The translations under genes and the position numbers were made by a program. This document shows, piece after piece, positions 8,925 through 16,089 of a stretch of DNA of 47,542 bases. Position 1 is the stretch's first letter. Each line of letters begins with the position of its first letter. The notes below the pieces were generated by a model. The model was not told the DNA's origin and searched no databases. It saw only the letters and a list, made by a program, of their open reading frames with translations. The stretch lies in IMG/VR virus record IMGVR_UViG_3300044946_000057, positions 1 through 47,542 of that record; one strand, written 5' to 3'. The stretch is from a virus.

Positions 8925-9422
8925 TCATGGGCTGGCCGGTGGCGTCAGATTCAAGGCCATGCTCTGACAGGCCATGTTTACCGTGTAGGTGCTGCCCGAT
9001 GCTGAGACAGTGGGCACCGCGCTGGCACCGGCACAGGTAAAGATCACCGCGTAGGTGGGAGAGGCGTTGGTGTTGACCGAGACGGGGGATGAAAGAGCGC
9101 TCACCACGCACCCCGTGGCGCAGCTCCATGCGCTCATCGAGTAGTAACAACTACCGGTACACAGCCCTGGAGCGAAACTGTAAGAATTCATCGCCCCGGG
9201 ATGTAACTGCGAGCCGTTCACCGTGGGCGTCACGGTGTTGAGCGTGGGCAGTGCGGCGGGGCTTGCGGCCTGATAGATGTTGTAGCCCTGAGCCCCTGGC
9301 ACCGCGCTCCAAGTGAGTGTCACGGCGCCGGAAGCGACGCTGGCCGTAAGATTGGTGGGCGCATCGAGTGCGAAGCTCACCGGTGAGAGGGTCGTCAAAA
9401 GCAGTAGTGCGAGTGTTTTCAC
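8925..9422 (-). CDS. Exported FN3-domain protein
   Basis: 165 aa. GTG at 9422 overlaps the previous stop (GTGA). The product opens with a basic residue, a run of leucines and an SFA cleavage context near residue 19, a Sec-type signal peptide. A fibronectin type III-like domain follows (APTNLTASVASGAVTLTW, YNIYQA). The C-terminal half is Cys rich (CTGSC, CATGC), consistent with disulfides in the periplasm. A signal peptide is unusual inside a virion cassette; it could act at the envelope, for example in lysogenic conversion or superinfection exclusion. Role unproven. Confidence 0.6.
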   Translation of the reverse strand: MKTLALLLLTTLSPVSFALDAPTNLTASVASGAVTLTWSAVPGAQGYNIYQAASPAALPTLNTVTPTVNGSQLHPGAMNSYSFAPGLCTGSCYYSMSAWSCATGCVVSALSSPVSVNTNASPTYAVIFTCAGASAVPTVSASGSTYTVNMACQSMALNLTPPASP

Positions 9423-10081
9423 GTCAAGATTTGTCCCATGAGAGTGATAGGTGGAACCGGCTGACTCCACGCCCCGCCGATGGAGACTTGTGGATTGCTG
9501 CCGTTGACGGTGGTCCATTGACCGGCGATGGAGGCCGCGGTCAATTGCTGCTGGATCAGATAGCCGAAATTGGCCTTGATGTTGCTCCAGATACCGCCGA
9601 TCGCAGTCCAACCAGCAGCCGCGCTCACGCCGGCGGCTCCTGATGTAGTGATCGTGACGGCGTTCACCAGCGCCAACTGAGAACTGAAAGTGCCCGTCCC
9701 GGTCACAATCGCTCCGGCACCGGTGCCGGGGGCGCTCTGATAGTTTCCGGCAAGGGAGGCGAGTTGCCCGCCCGTGTTGGGGACTTCTATGGCCAGCACC
9801 GCCAGAGCGTTCAGTGAGGTGCCGAAATTAGCCGTCACCGTGTAACTGCCGGCACTGACCGGACCTGTGATGTAGCGGGCCAGGCCCTCAATGTTTACCG
9901 TGTCGAGTGCTGAGCTTTGCAGTGTATAGGTGTTGGTGCCATCGGTGGGCGCATTGAAATTGGTGGTGTTGGTGCCACCGGCCACATACACCTCGATCCA
10001 AGAGCCGCTCGCTACCACAAGTGGGGCGGTAGTTGCGATGGAACTCGCACTGGCTGCCTGAGATCCTTGCTGAAAGTTCAT
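9419..10081 (-). CDS. Virion surface protein, 220 aa
   Basis: Starts at ATG 10081. Gly/Ala/Thr-rich beta protein with regular short strands (SWIEVYVAGG, SYTVTANFG, AVLAIEVPNTGG), like phage fibre or decoration domains. It follows the beta-helix gene and precedes the FN3 protein with a 4-bp stop/start overlap. No catalytic motif seen; a receptor-binding or fibre-associated role is inferred from neighbours. Confidence 0.6.
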   Translation of the reverse strand: MNFQQGSQAASASSIATTAPLVVASGSWIEVYVAGGTNTTNFNAPTDGTNTYTLQSSALDTVNIEGLARYITGPVSAGSYTVTANFGTSLNALAVLAIEVPNTGGQLASLAGNYQSAPGTGAGAIVTGTGTFSSQLALVNAVTITTSGAAGVSAAAGWTAIGGIWSNIKANFGYLIQQQLTAASIAGQWTTVNGSNPQVSIGGAWSQPVPPITLMGQILT

Positions 10082-10096
10082 TTGAATCTGACCACT

Positions 10097-11542
10097 TCAG
10101 TAGGACGGCGCCGTGCCGGCCGGGATCACGAATCCAGGAGGGCCCCAGCCACCCACGATCGGTGGAAAGTCCAGTGGCGAGTTGAAGGCCGGGCTGCCGC
10201 TCTGCAATTGGTACAGATCGTTGGCCGTGTTGAACAGCGGATTTGTACCGGTGATCGGGCTGGAGTCACTGGCCACGTTGCCGACACCGTTGGCCTGGCC
10301 CCCGCCGTAGTTGAAGTACAGATTGTTGGCGATTGAGTAGTGCGAGGCGGTGCTGTCGTGGCTCACGACATAAGTGAAATCCCCGCTGACGCTGGTCGAC
10401 GGCCCGCTCGCCGTGGCCCCTGAATAGTTGCCGATGACGATATTGCCGCTGAAGACATTGTTGACCTGGGAAGGAGCGGATTGGAACCAGAAGCCGGCGA
10501 CGACCTCGCCCGTCGCTCCCAGATCGATGATGTTGCCGGTGAACTGGTTGTTGTAGCCATTGGTGATCATCGCGGTCCCAATGGCGCTCTTCGCCGCATC
10601 GGGCGGTCCCATCACGTTGCCGCGCACGATGAAGCCGTTGCAGCCCTGATCCAAATAGATCGCGTGGTCCTGACCTCCGGACTCGACACTCAAGTTGCCG
10701 TAGTCGCGGATGAAATTGTTTTCGATGATGTTCGGGTTATTACTCGGCGGCACGTAGTTGTTGAAGATCTGGTTATAGATCGCCCCGCCGTCGGAGATGC
10801 CCTGCACGCAGCGCAGGCACACGTTGCCTGAGATCAGCAGCCCCTGCGCCTGAAGTCCTGACTGGAAGGCGTTGCAGGCAAAGCCCATGCTCACGCAGTC
10901 GTGGATGTAGTTATTGATGAAGGAGCAGTTGACGTGCCCGTTCCATCCGGCCATGTCGGAGAAGCCGTTGCCTCCGGCGGCGTGACTGAACCCGATATCG
11001 CACCACTTGACCAGGATGTTGGTGACATTGGTCGAGCCATCGCTATGCGAGAACGCGAAGTCGTGGCAGTTCTGCAGTTTCAACCCGATGAAGCTGACGT
11101 TCGCGGTGCTGGCGTTGAGATAGATCAGGTTGATCCAGCTACTGCCGCTGGTGCCATCGATCACCGCGGTATTGACCCCATCGGGTGGGTAATATGACCA
11201 GGTCGTGCCGTTGTCGGCCGTGGTGATCTGCAGTCCCGCGGCCGTGCCATCCGGTCCCGTGCTCGTGGTCGACCAGTTGTAGGAGCCGGCGCGGATATAG
11301 GTAGTGGTGATGGCCCCGGCACTCGCGCGCATCGCGCTTTGCGCCTTGGTGAATGTCAGGAAAGGCGCTGCCAGTGTGCCGGGGTTTGAATCACTGCCGG
11401 AGGAGGAGACGTAAAATGCCGGCCCCAGCGGCGGTGGCTGAGGCGGCAGCGGTGGGGCCGGCGGCAGACTCGAATTGACCGTCAGAATGGTCGGCACCTT
11501 TACGCCACCCCACCCTGGCGATGGCGCTGGCGGATCGGACAC
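10097..11542 (-). CDS. Right-handed beta-helix protein (tail fibre/spike candidate)
   Basis: 481 aa. A Pro-rich linker (residues about 25-40) is followed by FYVSSSGSDSNPGTLAAPFLT, the usual opening of DUF1565/parallel beta-helix proteins. Regular short N-rich rungs then run to about 400 (ISGNVC, IIENNFI, IVRGNV, FTGNII, FSGNIV). Such folds bind or cleave polysaccharide. GTG at 11542 is a tentative start. It is one of three beta-helix proteins in the genome and belongs to the cassette between the two terminase genes. Confidence 0.7.
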   Translation of the reverse strand: MSDPPAPSPGWGGVKVPTILTVNSSLPPAPPLPPQPPPLGPAFYVSSSGSDSNPGTLAAPFLTFTKAQSAMRASAGAITTTYIRAGSYNWSTTSTGPDGTAAGLQITTADNGTTWSYYPPDGVNTAVIDGTSGSSWINLIYLNASTANVSFIGLKLQNCHDFAFSHSDGSTNVTNILVKWCDIGFSHAAGGNGFSDMAGWNGHVNCSFINNYIHDCVSMGFACNAFQSGLQAQGLLISGNVCLRCVQGISDGGAIYNQIFNNYVPPSNNPNIIENNFIRDYGNLSVESGGQDHAIYLDQGCNGFIVRGNVMGPPDAAKSAIGTAMITNGYNNQFTGNIIDLGATGEVVAGFWFQSAPSQVNNVFSGNIVIGNYSGATASGPSTSVSGDFTYVVSHDSTASHYSIANNLYFNYGGGQANGVGNVASDSSPITGTNPLFNTANDLYQLQSGSPAFNSPLDFPPIVGGWGPPGFVIPAGTAPSY

Positions 11543-11706
11543 TCATCGGTCGGCTCTTTCTGCCCCGTCCACGGACTCACACTCGCCGGATTGAAGTCGT
11601 TGAATCTCTGCCCGTCGCTCGTCCGGCCGCGCGGGCGGCGCGTGCCGATGTCGGCGTTGTCCTTACTGGAGCGTTTCGGCCGTGACTGTGACTGACTTCG
11701 CTTCAC
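11500..11706 (-). CDS. Small basic hypothetical protein, 68 aa
   Basis: GTG at 11706 has GGAGA seven bases upstream. The product is Arg/Lys/Ser rich and probably disordered. It overlaps the end of small terminase and the start of the beta-helix gene in a different frame. The ribosome site supports it, but no family is recognised and it could be spurious. Confidence 0.4.
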   Translation of the reverse strand: MKRSQSQSRPKRSSKDNADIGTRRPRGRTSDGQRFNDFNPASVSPWTGQKEPTDECPIRQRHRQGGVA

Positions 11707-12145
11707 TGAACTCTCCTTCGGTGATCTGTGCGCCTGCGCACCGCCGTGGCGTCTGCGCCGCGGCCGTCTTGCGCTCCAGCAGCCCCACCAAGCGCTCCCC
11801 CATGCGCTCCAGGTGCTCGAGCATCTCGTCCGCTGGCGTCACGGGTCGGTGATCCCCTCCGATGCCCAGCCCCTTCATGCACAGTTCGAGCGTCTTGACC
11901 GCGAGGTTGTCGCTCACCACGCCCTTGAATCTCTTCTCAATGACGTCGATCGCGGCGTTCATCAACGTGCTCAGGCGCTCGTGCGCGGCGGCCTCGCCCG
12001 CCAGCGCCAGCGCGAACTCCTCGGAGATCAGCACCTCATTCACGCGCTGCGCCGATACCCCAACCACCTCGCCTAACTGCGCGTAATTGGCACGCGGATT
12101 GGCCTTCACGGCCAGCACGAGTTGTCTGGTGAGATCGGTGCTCAC
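11663..12145 (-). CDS. terS: Putative terminase small subunit
   Basis: 160 aa from GTG 12145. The N-terminal part is an HTH-like helical domain (YAQLGEVVGVSAQRVNEVL, about 21-39), which in small terminases recognises the packaging site. A central helical segment (AAIDVIEKRFKGVV) would form the oligomer ring. It opens the late minus-strand block just after the iteron-rich noncoding region. Assignment rests on size, HTH and position, as small terminases diverge quickly. Confidence 0.65.
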   Translation of the reverse strand: MSTDLTRQLVLAVKANPRANYAQLGEVVGVSAQRVNEVLISEEFALALAGEAAAHERLSTLMNAAIDVIEKRFKGVVSDNLAVKTLELCMKGLGIGGDHRPVTPADEMLEHLERMGERLVGLLERKTAAAQTPRRCAGAQITEGEFSEAKSVTVTAETLQ

Positions 12146-12292
12146 GCCCGTGCCGTGTCATTGGTAGTCGCCACTTCGCGCCCGCCCTGTCAGTCGCCGC
12201 CTACGACGGTGTGGCTACGCGTATGAGTAAGCAGTGCGCCGAGCGTCAAATTTTCCGCTCGCAATGCAGAAAAAATCGGTTACGTCAAGGGT

Positions 12293-12308
12293 AGAAGTTC
12301 GAACTTCT
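12293..12308. promoter_or_regulatory. Perfect 16-bp palindrome upstream of small terminase
   Basis: AGAAGTTCGAACTTCT is fully self-complementary and lies about 150 bp upstream of the small terminase start. On the minus strand a TTGACG box lies just downstream of it, so it may be an operator or activator site for late transcription. No protein can be assigned to it. Confidence 0.45.
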
Positions 12309-12668
12309 GCGCACGGTCGGGGGCTGGTTTATTGAAAGCTTAAAGAAAGTTTCGTGCATCTATCTAAATTCTTGCCATGCAACGTATCTAGGCAGTTATC
12401 TCGCCGGATACTTGTTGTTGCGGTTTTATCTTAATTTGTTGCACTGCGGAGCGAGTTTTTGGGTCGAGCGCGGGGTGGGTGGCAGGCTCATCGCTCTGCC
12501 ATTCGACTTTTCCCCCTACCCGGCCAAAATCTTGCTGTTCAGCAACATAAATAAACTATCAATGGCTTGCGGCTGTAAGGACATACAGTATATGCAATGT
12601 AAATCAATGGCTTATAAGTTCATGTCACGATAAGCATCCATTATCAGTGGTTGAACTGACCTCGATTC

Positions 12669-12692
12669 CGTTACGACACCTCAGTCGTAACG
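12669..12692. promoter_or_regulatory. Inverted pair of iteron units
   Basis: CGTTACGAC and GTCGTAACG form a perfect 9-bp inverted repeat around a six-base spacer. The same octamer, GTTACGAC, recurs downstream singly and in tandem, so this looks like a dyad of protein-binding sites rather than a transcription terminator; no T-run follows. Confidence 0.6.
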
Positions 12693-12735
12693 CCAGCGAG
12701 GTCGTAGACACGCAAGTCTTTGATTACTACCACTT

Positions 12736-12902
12736 GTTACAACGTTACAACCGTTACAACACATACACCCCTATATATAGGCGCGCATAGGTGCAGTGCA
12801 GCATACGTATATACGTAACGGCAGAAGAAAACTCTTCAAAAGGTCGTACATGTCGTAACGTCGTAACAGACGTTAATAATCAATCGGTTAGCTAGTTACG
12901 AC
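12736..12902. repeat. GTTACRAC iteron cluster
   Basis: GTTACAAC occurs at 12736, 12744 and 12753 on the plus strand. GTCGTAAC (its GTTACGAC variant, inverted) occurs in exact tandem at 12852 and 12860, and GTTACGAC again at 12895. With the dyad at 12670/12684 there are eight units in about 230 bp. Repeats of this size and spacing are usual for an initiator or repressor binding array. Confidence 0.65.
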
Positions 12903-13131
12903 AACTCGTAGCATCGTGGCGATGGCACGCAGTGCGTTGTTACGAGCGCTCTGCGCTGCCTGTGGCGATGGAAGCAAACTTTTCCCGATGGAGTTGCACC
13001 TAGGAGCTTGCACTTGGGGATTTAGTCTAGAATCTCCGTGACATGTATGTAATCCACTGAACGTTAATGGAATTATCTTATGAATGTTCCACGACTTGTT
13101 CCACGATTCGATCATCGAAGGTTCGACTCAA

Positions 13132-14769
13132 CTAGCGCCGATAGATCCGACGAACCCCGCTGTCGATGCGCTCTACTTTGCAGGCGAGCCCAAGGCCTTT
13201 GAGGCAATTGGAGATTCGCATCTGTTCGGCGCGTCCGACATCAGACAAGCGCATCTTGAGGCCCATCACGGCCACATCGGTTACGGTCACTTCGCTGCGC
13301 ATAGCGACGAAGGCCTCGATGCGCTCGTGCCAGGGATCGATTTGCACGCGCTGCTGCTGCTCGCGTCGAGTGTGCTCTTCTGGCATCTCGTGCCACGTGG
13401 CACCTTGATTGAATGAGGCCACTGCCTCGGCGAACAACTGCTCGCGCGCATCACTCAGAGCTGCGGGCTCCATGTGCGTACAGCGCAGCGGCCAGTAGCG
13501 CCTGATTCCGCGCGAGTCCTGCAGATACTCATCATCCTCGCTGGTCGCGGCGAATACGCAGGTGCGGGCGTGATCGCTCGCGTGGCGTCCGTAGCTGGCG
13601 CGATAGCTGTCGTATCGAGTGGTGATGGCGCTGATGATCTGCGAGTGCTCGCGCCGGCCGAAGCCGACCATATCGGGGATCTCGATGAGCCACGCGCCCT
13701 GGATGACTTCGAAGAACTCTTTCGAGCCGAAGGCCTGGGGGGCTGCCTTGTACCAGGCGCCGCCGAGTATTTCGAGCGAGTGCGTCTTGCCGCGCCCCAT
13801 CTTCCCCTCGAGCACGGGCATGTGATCAACCTTGCAGCCTGGTCTGAAGGCGCGAGCGACCATCGAGATCAGCCAGTTGCGTCCAATGGCTTGAGAATAA
13901 TCATCGAGCGGGGCGCCCAGATAATCGTGGATCCAGTGCTGCAGGCGCGCGGTGCCATCCCACTTCAGCGACTCAAGCCACTGCGTGAGAGGGTTGCGGC
14001 GGCGCTGAAACGCGACGGCGTGAATGGCGTGTAAGGCGGTCTGAAGTCCGAGCTTGGGAATCTTCAGGGCCTGTTGCAGCCAGATGCACACCTGCAGATC
14101 CTCGGCATCGGTCCAGGGCTTATCCACCCCGCCGATGGTCTGCATGACCTTGCCGCGAAAATCGTCGAACCAGATGCGATCTTTGATCTGCGGATGGGCT
14201 GAGAGGATCGCCGCCGCATTGGCGATGGTAGGGTGTGGGATTCCGCGATGATCGCAGTCGAGTTCCAGCAGCTGCCACGCCTCGTTCGCCGACATGGGGG
14301 CTGAGGCCGTGGCAGTCACCGGGCGCTGCGGGTTGACGGCGTGGTCCTCTAGCCAACGGCCGGTGTGCTTTGAATCCCAGTCCTCGAACTGTGCTTCGGC
14401 GGGCGTGCGTACCTGCGCATCGGTTGGACAATCGATCACGCGCACCTTGCAGCCGTTGGAGAGCAACTGCGCTGCGATGAGGGCGACGATCTCGCGCTCG
14501 TCGGGTGCGAGCCAGACATCAACCTGGCGATTGGCCAGCAGCGCCCAGTCGTGATGAGCGGGATCGGATGCGCCAAGCACGACGTAGGTGCCTAGCAGCG
14601 CGGTTGCGGCCTCGAATGACAGTGGCGAGACGATCAGCGCCCGCGCGAGCGCCGGGGCGGAAGAGAGGCGCTCAGCGCCGAGCAGAGGGGCGGTCGAGCC
14701 ATTGGGCTTATTGGGCTTGCCTCGGCGCTCCAGCGGCTCGCTGGGGGCTGTGTCAGGGGTGGGTGTCAC
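13132..14769 (-). CDS. VapE-like primase/helicase
   Basis: About 545 aa. GTG at 14769 is chosen because it overlaps the previous stop as GTGA; the frame is open 39 bp further. Residues about 45-120 look like a toprim-type domain (WLAPDEREIVALIAAQLL). The virulence-associated E family ATPase follows, with Walker A GKMGRGKT at about 322-329 and Walker B WLIEIPD at about 360-366. An Arg-rich C-terminal segment (RGIRRYWPLR) is typical of the family. It probably unwinds and primes phage DNA, and sits directly beside the iteron region. Confidence 0.8.
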   Translation of the reverse strand: MTPTPDTAPSEPLERRGKPNKPNGSTAPLLGAERLSSAPALARALIVSPLSFEAATALLGTYVVLGASDPAHHDWALLANRQVDVWLAPDEREIVALIAAQLLSNGCKVRVIDCPTDAQVRTPAEAQFEDWDSKHTGRWLEDHAVNPQRPVTATASAPMSANEAWQLLELDCDHRGIPHPTIANAAAILSAHPQIKDRIWFDDFRGKVMQTIGGVDKPWTDAEDLQVCIWLQQALKIPKLGLQTALHAIHAVAFQRRRNPLTQWLESLKWDGTARLQHWIHDYLGAPLDDYSQAIGRNWLISMVARAFRPGCKVDHMPVLEGKMGRGKTHSLEILGGAWYKAAPQAFGSKEFFEVIQGAWLIEIPDMVGFGRREHSQIISAITTRYDSYRASYGRHASDHARTCVFAATSEDDEYLQDSRGIRRYWPLRCTHMEPAALSDAREQLFAEAVASFNQGATWHEMPEEHTRREQQQRVQIDPWHERIEAFVAMRSEVTVTDVAVMGLKMRLSDVGRAEQMRISNCLKGLGLACKVERIDSGVRRIYRR

Positions 14770-14978
14770 AGGTGCAGCCTCAAGGCTTCCTGCGCCTCGT
14801 AGAGCCACTGCTGCGCTAACTGGAGCGCGGCGGGTGTGAGAGCGGCGTGCTGGAGCAGTGTGGAGAGCGAGTGCAGCGACTCAAGCGCGCGGCGATCGAG
14901 TTGCGCCAGGCCTTCGGCGGCGAGGATGTCCCGCACCAATGCCCGATGCATCACGCGAGCGTGACAAGACTGGGACAT
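14766..14978 (-). CDS. Small helical protein, 70 aa
   Basis: Leu/Ala-rich, mostly helical protein whose stop overlaps the start of the helicase/primase gene (GTGA), implying translational coupling. ATG at 14978 or the internal ATG at 14948 could be the start; neither has a strong ribosome site. No family recognised; an accessory replication factor is possible from position only. Confidence 0.5.
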   Translation of the reverse strand: MSQSCHARVMHRALVRDILAAEGLAQLDRRALESLHSLSTLLQHAALTPAALQLAQQWLYEAQEALRLHL

Positions 14979-14999
14979 GAGGCGGGGCGCTGCTCAGGG

Positions 15000-15173
15000 C
15001 TATAACCGCAACCTGCCAGACGGGCGATTGGTCCATTGGTTCAGGTCCAATGGAGTCGGATGCTCGCGTTGAATAATTTTACGCAGCAACGCCAAGGTGC
15101 GGATGACTCCGAGAAGTACTCGCCGCATGGCCCTGACCGCCGCGCGAGTGTCGTTGCCCCTAGGAATCTTCAT
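15000..15173 (-). CDS. Small basic protein, 57 aa
   Basis: ATG at 15173 has an excellent ribosome site (GAGGAGG, six bases upstream) that lies inside the preceding acidic gene. The product is basic and helical (RAAVRAMRRVLLGVIRTLALL) and ends with TAG at 15000. Basic protein after acidic protein in overlapping frames suggests a coupled pair. Function unknown. Confidence 0.55.
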   Translation of the reverse strand: MKIPRGNDTRAAVRAMRRVLLGVIRTLALLRKIIQREHPTPLDLNQWTNRPSGRLRL

Positions 15174-15279
15174 TTTCCGCCTCCTCTTCCTTCTCGTCGT
15201 CGATCAGGGTGATAGGTTCGTTGAACCAAGGCTTGATCCATTCGTCCGAGTCGTCGTCAGGGGAGTAGTCGGGCATCAT
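15160..15279 (-). CDS. Small acidic protein, 39 aa
   Basis: ATG at 15279 overlaps the stop of the upstream gene as ATGA. The product is strongly acidic (MPDYSPDDDSDEWIKPWFNE opening, then an E-rich tail) and stops at 15160, inside the next gene. The tiling of stops and starts on both sides supports translation. Function unknown; DNA mimicry is possible but there is no direct evidence. Confidence 0.5.
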   Translation of the reverse strand: MMPDYSPDDDSDEWIKPWFNEPITLIDDEKEEEAENEDS

Positions 15280-15464
15280 GTTCTGCCAACCCACTGGCGA
15301 GCTGCTCGCAAGCGTGGTGCACTCAACGGCGCGTACAGCGCATCCGCTATTTCCTCACTAACAATGACGTACTGAGACGCTCGGATGATTGCGTTCGCGC
15401 GCCAGTTGACCTTGGTCGATCGACGACGCTGCGTTCGCATCAAGTAGCGGTGTAGGCGGGTCAT
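15276..15464 (-). CDS. Small basic hypothetical protein, 62 aa
   Basis: ATG at 15464 overlaps the VRR-NUC stop (ATGA). The N-terminal third is rich in Arg (YLMRTQRRRSTKVNWRANA) and the rest is helical. It may bind nucleic acid given its charge and its place in the replication block; no family recognised. Confidence 0.55.
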   Translation of the reverse strand: MTRLHRYLMRTQRRRSTKVNWRANAIIRASQYVIVSEEIADALYAPLSAPRLRAARQWVGRT

Positions 15465-15805
15465 GGCGTCACAATCCTCCTCGCATCCTCCACCGAACGC
15501 GCAACCCCTGCCCGCCCCCCGGCGGACAGCACCAGATCGATGAAACTCTGCTGCTCAGTGCGCACGCGATCCTTGCCGTATTTGACTTCCATCGCCGTGT
15601 AGATCGCGCCCGCCGACCAGCCGCTCAAGTCTGGATATCCTGTCGGGCCCAGCCGCACTGGGTAATAAGGCGAGAGCGTAATCGCAGCGGCCGTGCGCCT
15701 GACGATCGCGCCGGCCCACGCCGATCCGGCATTGATCCGAAATAACCGCGTATCGCCGCGGCTGAGCGTGAGCACGATCTCGTTTTGCAGGTCGGTAGCG
15801 GTCAC
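15461..15805 (-). CDS. VRR-NUC domain nuclease
   Basis: 114 aa, GTG at 15805 overlapping the previous stop. Standalone VRR-NUC proteins are PD-(D/E)XK nucleases that resolve branched DNA. The family pattern is clear: RINAGSAWAGAIVRR near 23-37, GYPDLSGW near 56-63 with the catalytic Asp, MEVKYGKDRVRTEQQSFI near 72-89 (EVK core and Gln), and AGGRAGVARS near 95-104. It lies between helicase genes in the replication block, fitting a Holliday-junction or flap-processing role. Confidence 0.88.
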   Translation of the reverse strand: MTATDLQNEIVLTLSRGDTRLFRINAGSAWAGAIVRRTAAAITLSPYYPVRLGPTGYPDLSGWSAGAIYTAMEVKYGKDRVRTEQQSFIDLVLSAGGRAGVARSVEDARRIVTP

Positions 15806-16074
15806 TTACGGATGCGTTCGGTCGTACGGCTGATCAACGCGACAGCGCCACTGGCGGCTTCCACAACGACGCTTGGCTTCTTGCGGTAAGAGCGCTCGAT
15901 CACCGCCCACCCGCCTTGCTTGAGGTCATTCATCACGCGCATGAGCACAAAGTCTTCCAGCAACAGCATTTTGTCTGCCTGATGACTGGTGCTGATCACA
16001 ATAGTTGTGAACATCGAACTGCCGTTCGACAGTTTCATGGAAAGCTCCATGATCTGTTCCTTCTTGACCGCCAT
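15802..16074 (-). CDS. Hypothetical protein, 90 aa
   Basis: ATG at 16074 with GGAG eight bases upstream. Mixed alpha/beta protein; the end is basic. It lies between the helicase and the VRR-NUC nuclease, overlapping the latter's start. No motif recognised. Confidence 0.6.
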   Translation of the reverse strand: MAVKKEQIMELSMKLSNGSSMFTTIVISTSHQADKMLLLEDFVLMRVMNDLKQGGWAVIERSYRKKPSVVVEAASGAVALISRTTERIRK

Positions 16075-16089
16075 TGTTTGACTCCTTCC

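Larger units (their letters stand above)
12146..13131. other. Noncoding control region, candidate replication origin
   Basis: This 986-bp stretch between small terminase and the helicase/primase gene holds no convincing gene. It contains a 16-bp palindrome (12293-12308), an inverted repeat TTGCTG-TT-CAGCAA (12532-12545), an AT-rich segment around 12545-12640 with ATCAATGGCTT twice, and eight GTTACRAC elements between 12670 and 12902. Iterons beside an AT-rich stretch next to a replicative helicase gene are typical of phage origins; control of the late operon is the main alternative. Confidence 0.5.

Noticed and set aside
8899-9150. N-terminal extension of the zinc protein
   Set aside because: This part overlaps the FN3 gene in another frame, lacks a ribosome site and is His/Arg-rich nonsense. 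The start at 8898 is preferred.
12412-12633. 73-codon plus-strand frame in the noncoding region
   Set aside because: No good ribosome site, composition follows the AT-rich DNA and it lies among palindromes and repeats. Not called as a gene.
12736-12902. CRISPR array
   Set aside because: Repeats are 8 bp, unevenly spaced and in both orientations, with no spacer-sized units.
12888-13115. 75-codon minus-strand frame after the helicase/primase gene
   Set aside because: No ribosome site and no family-like pattern; it overlaps the last iteron. Considered chance.
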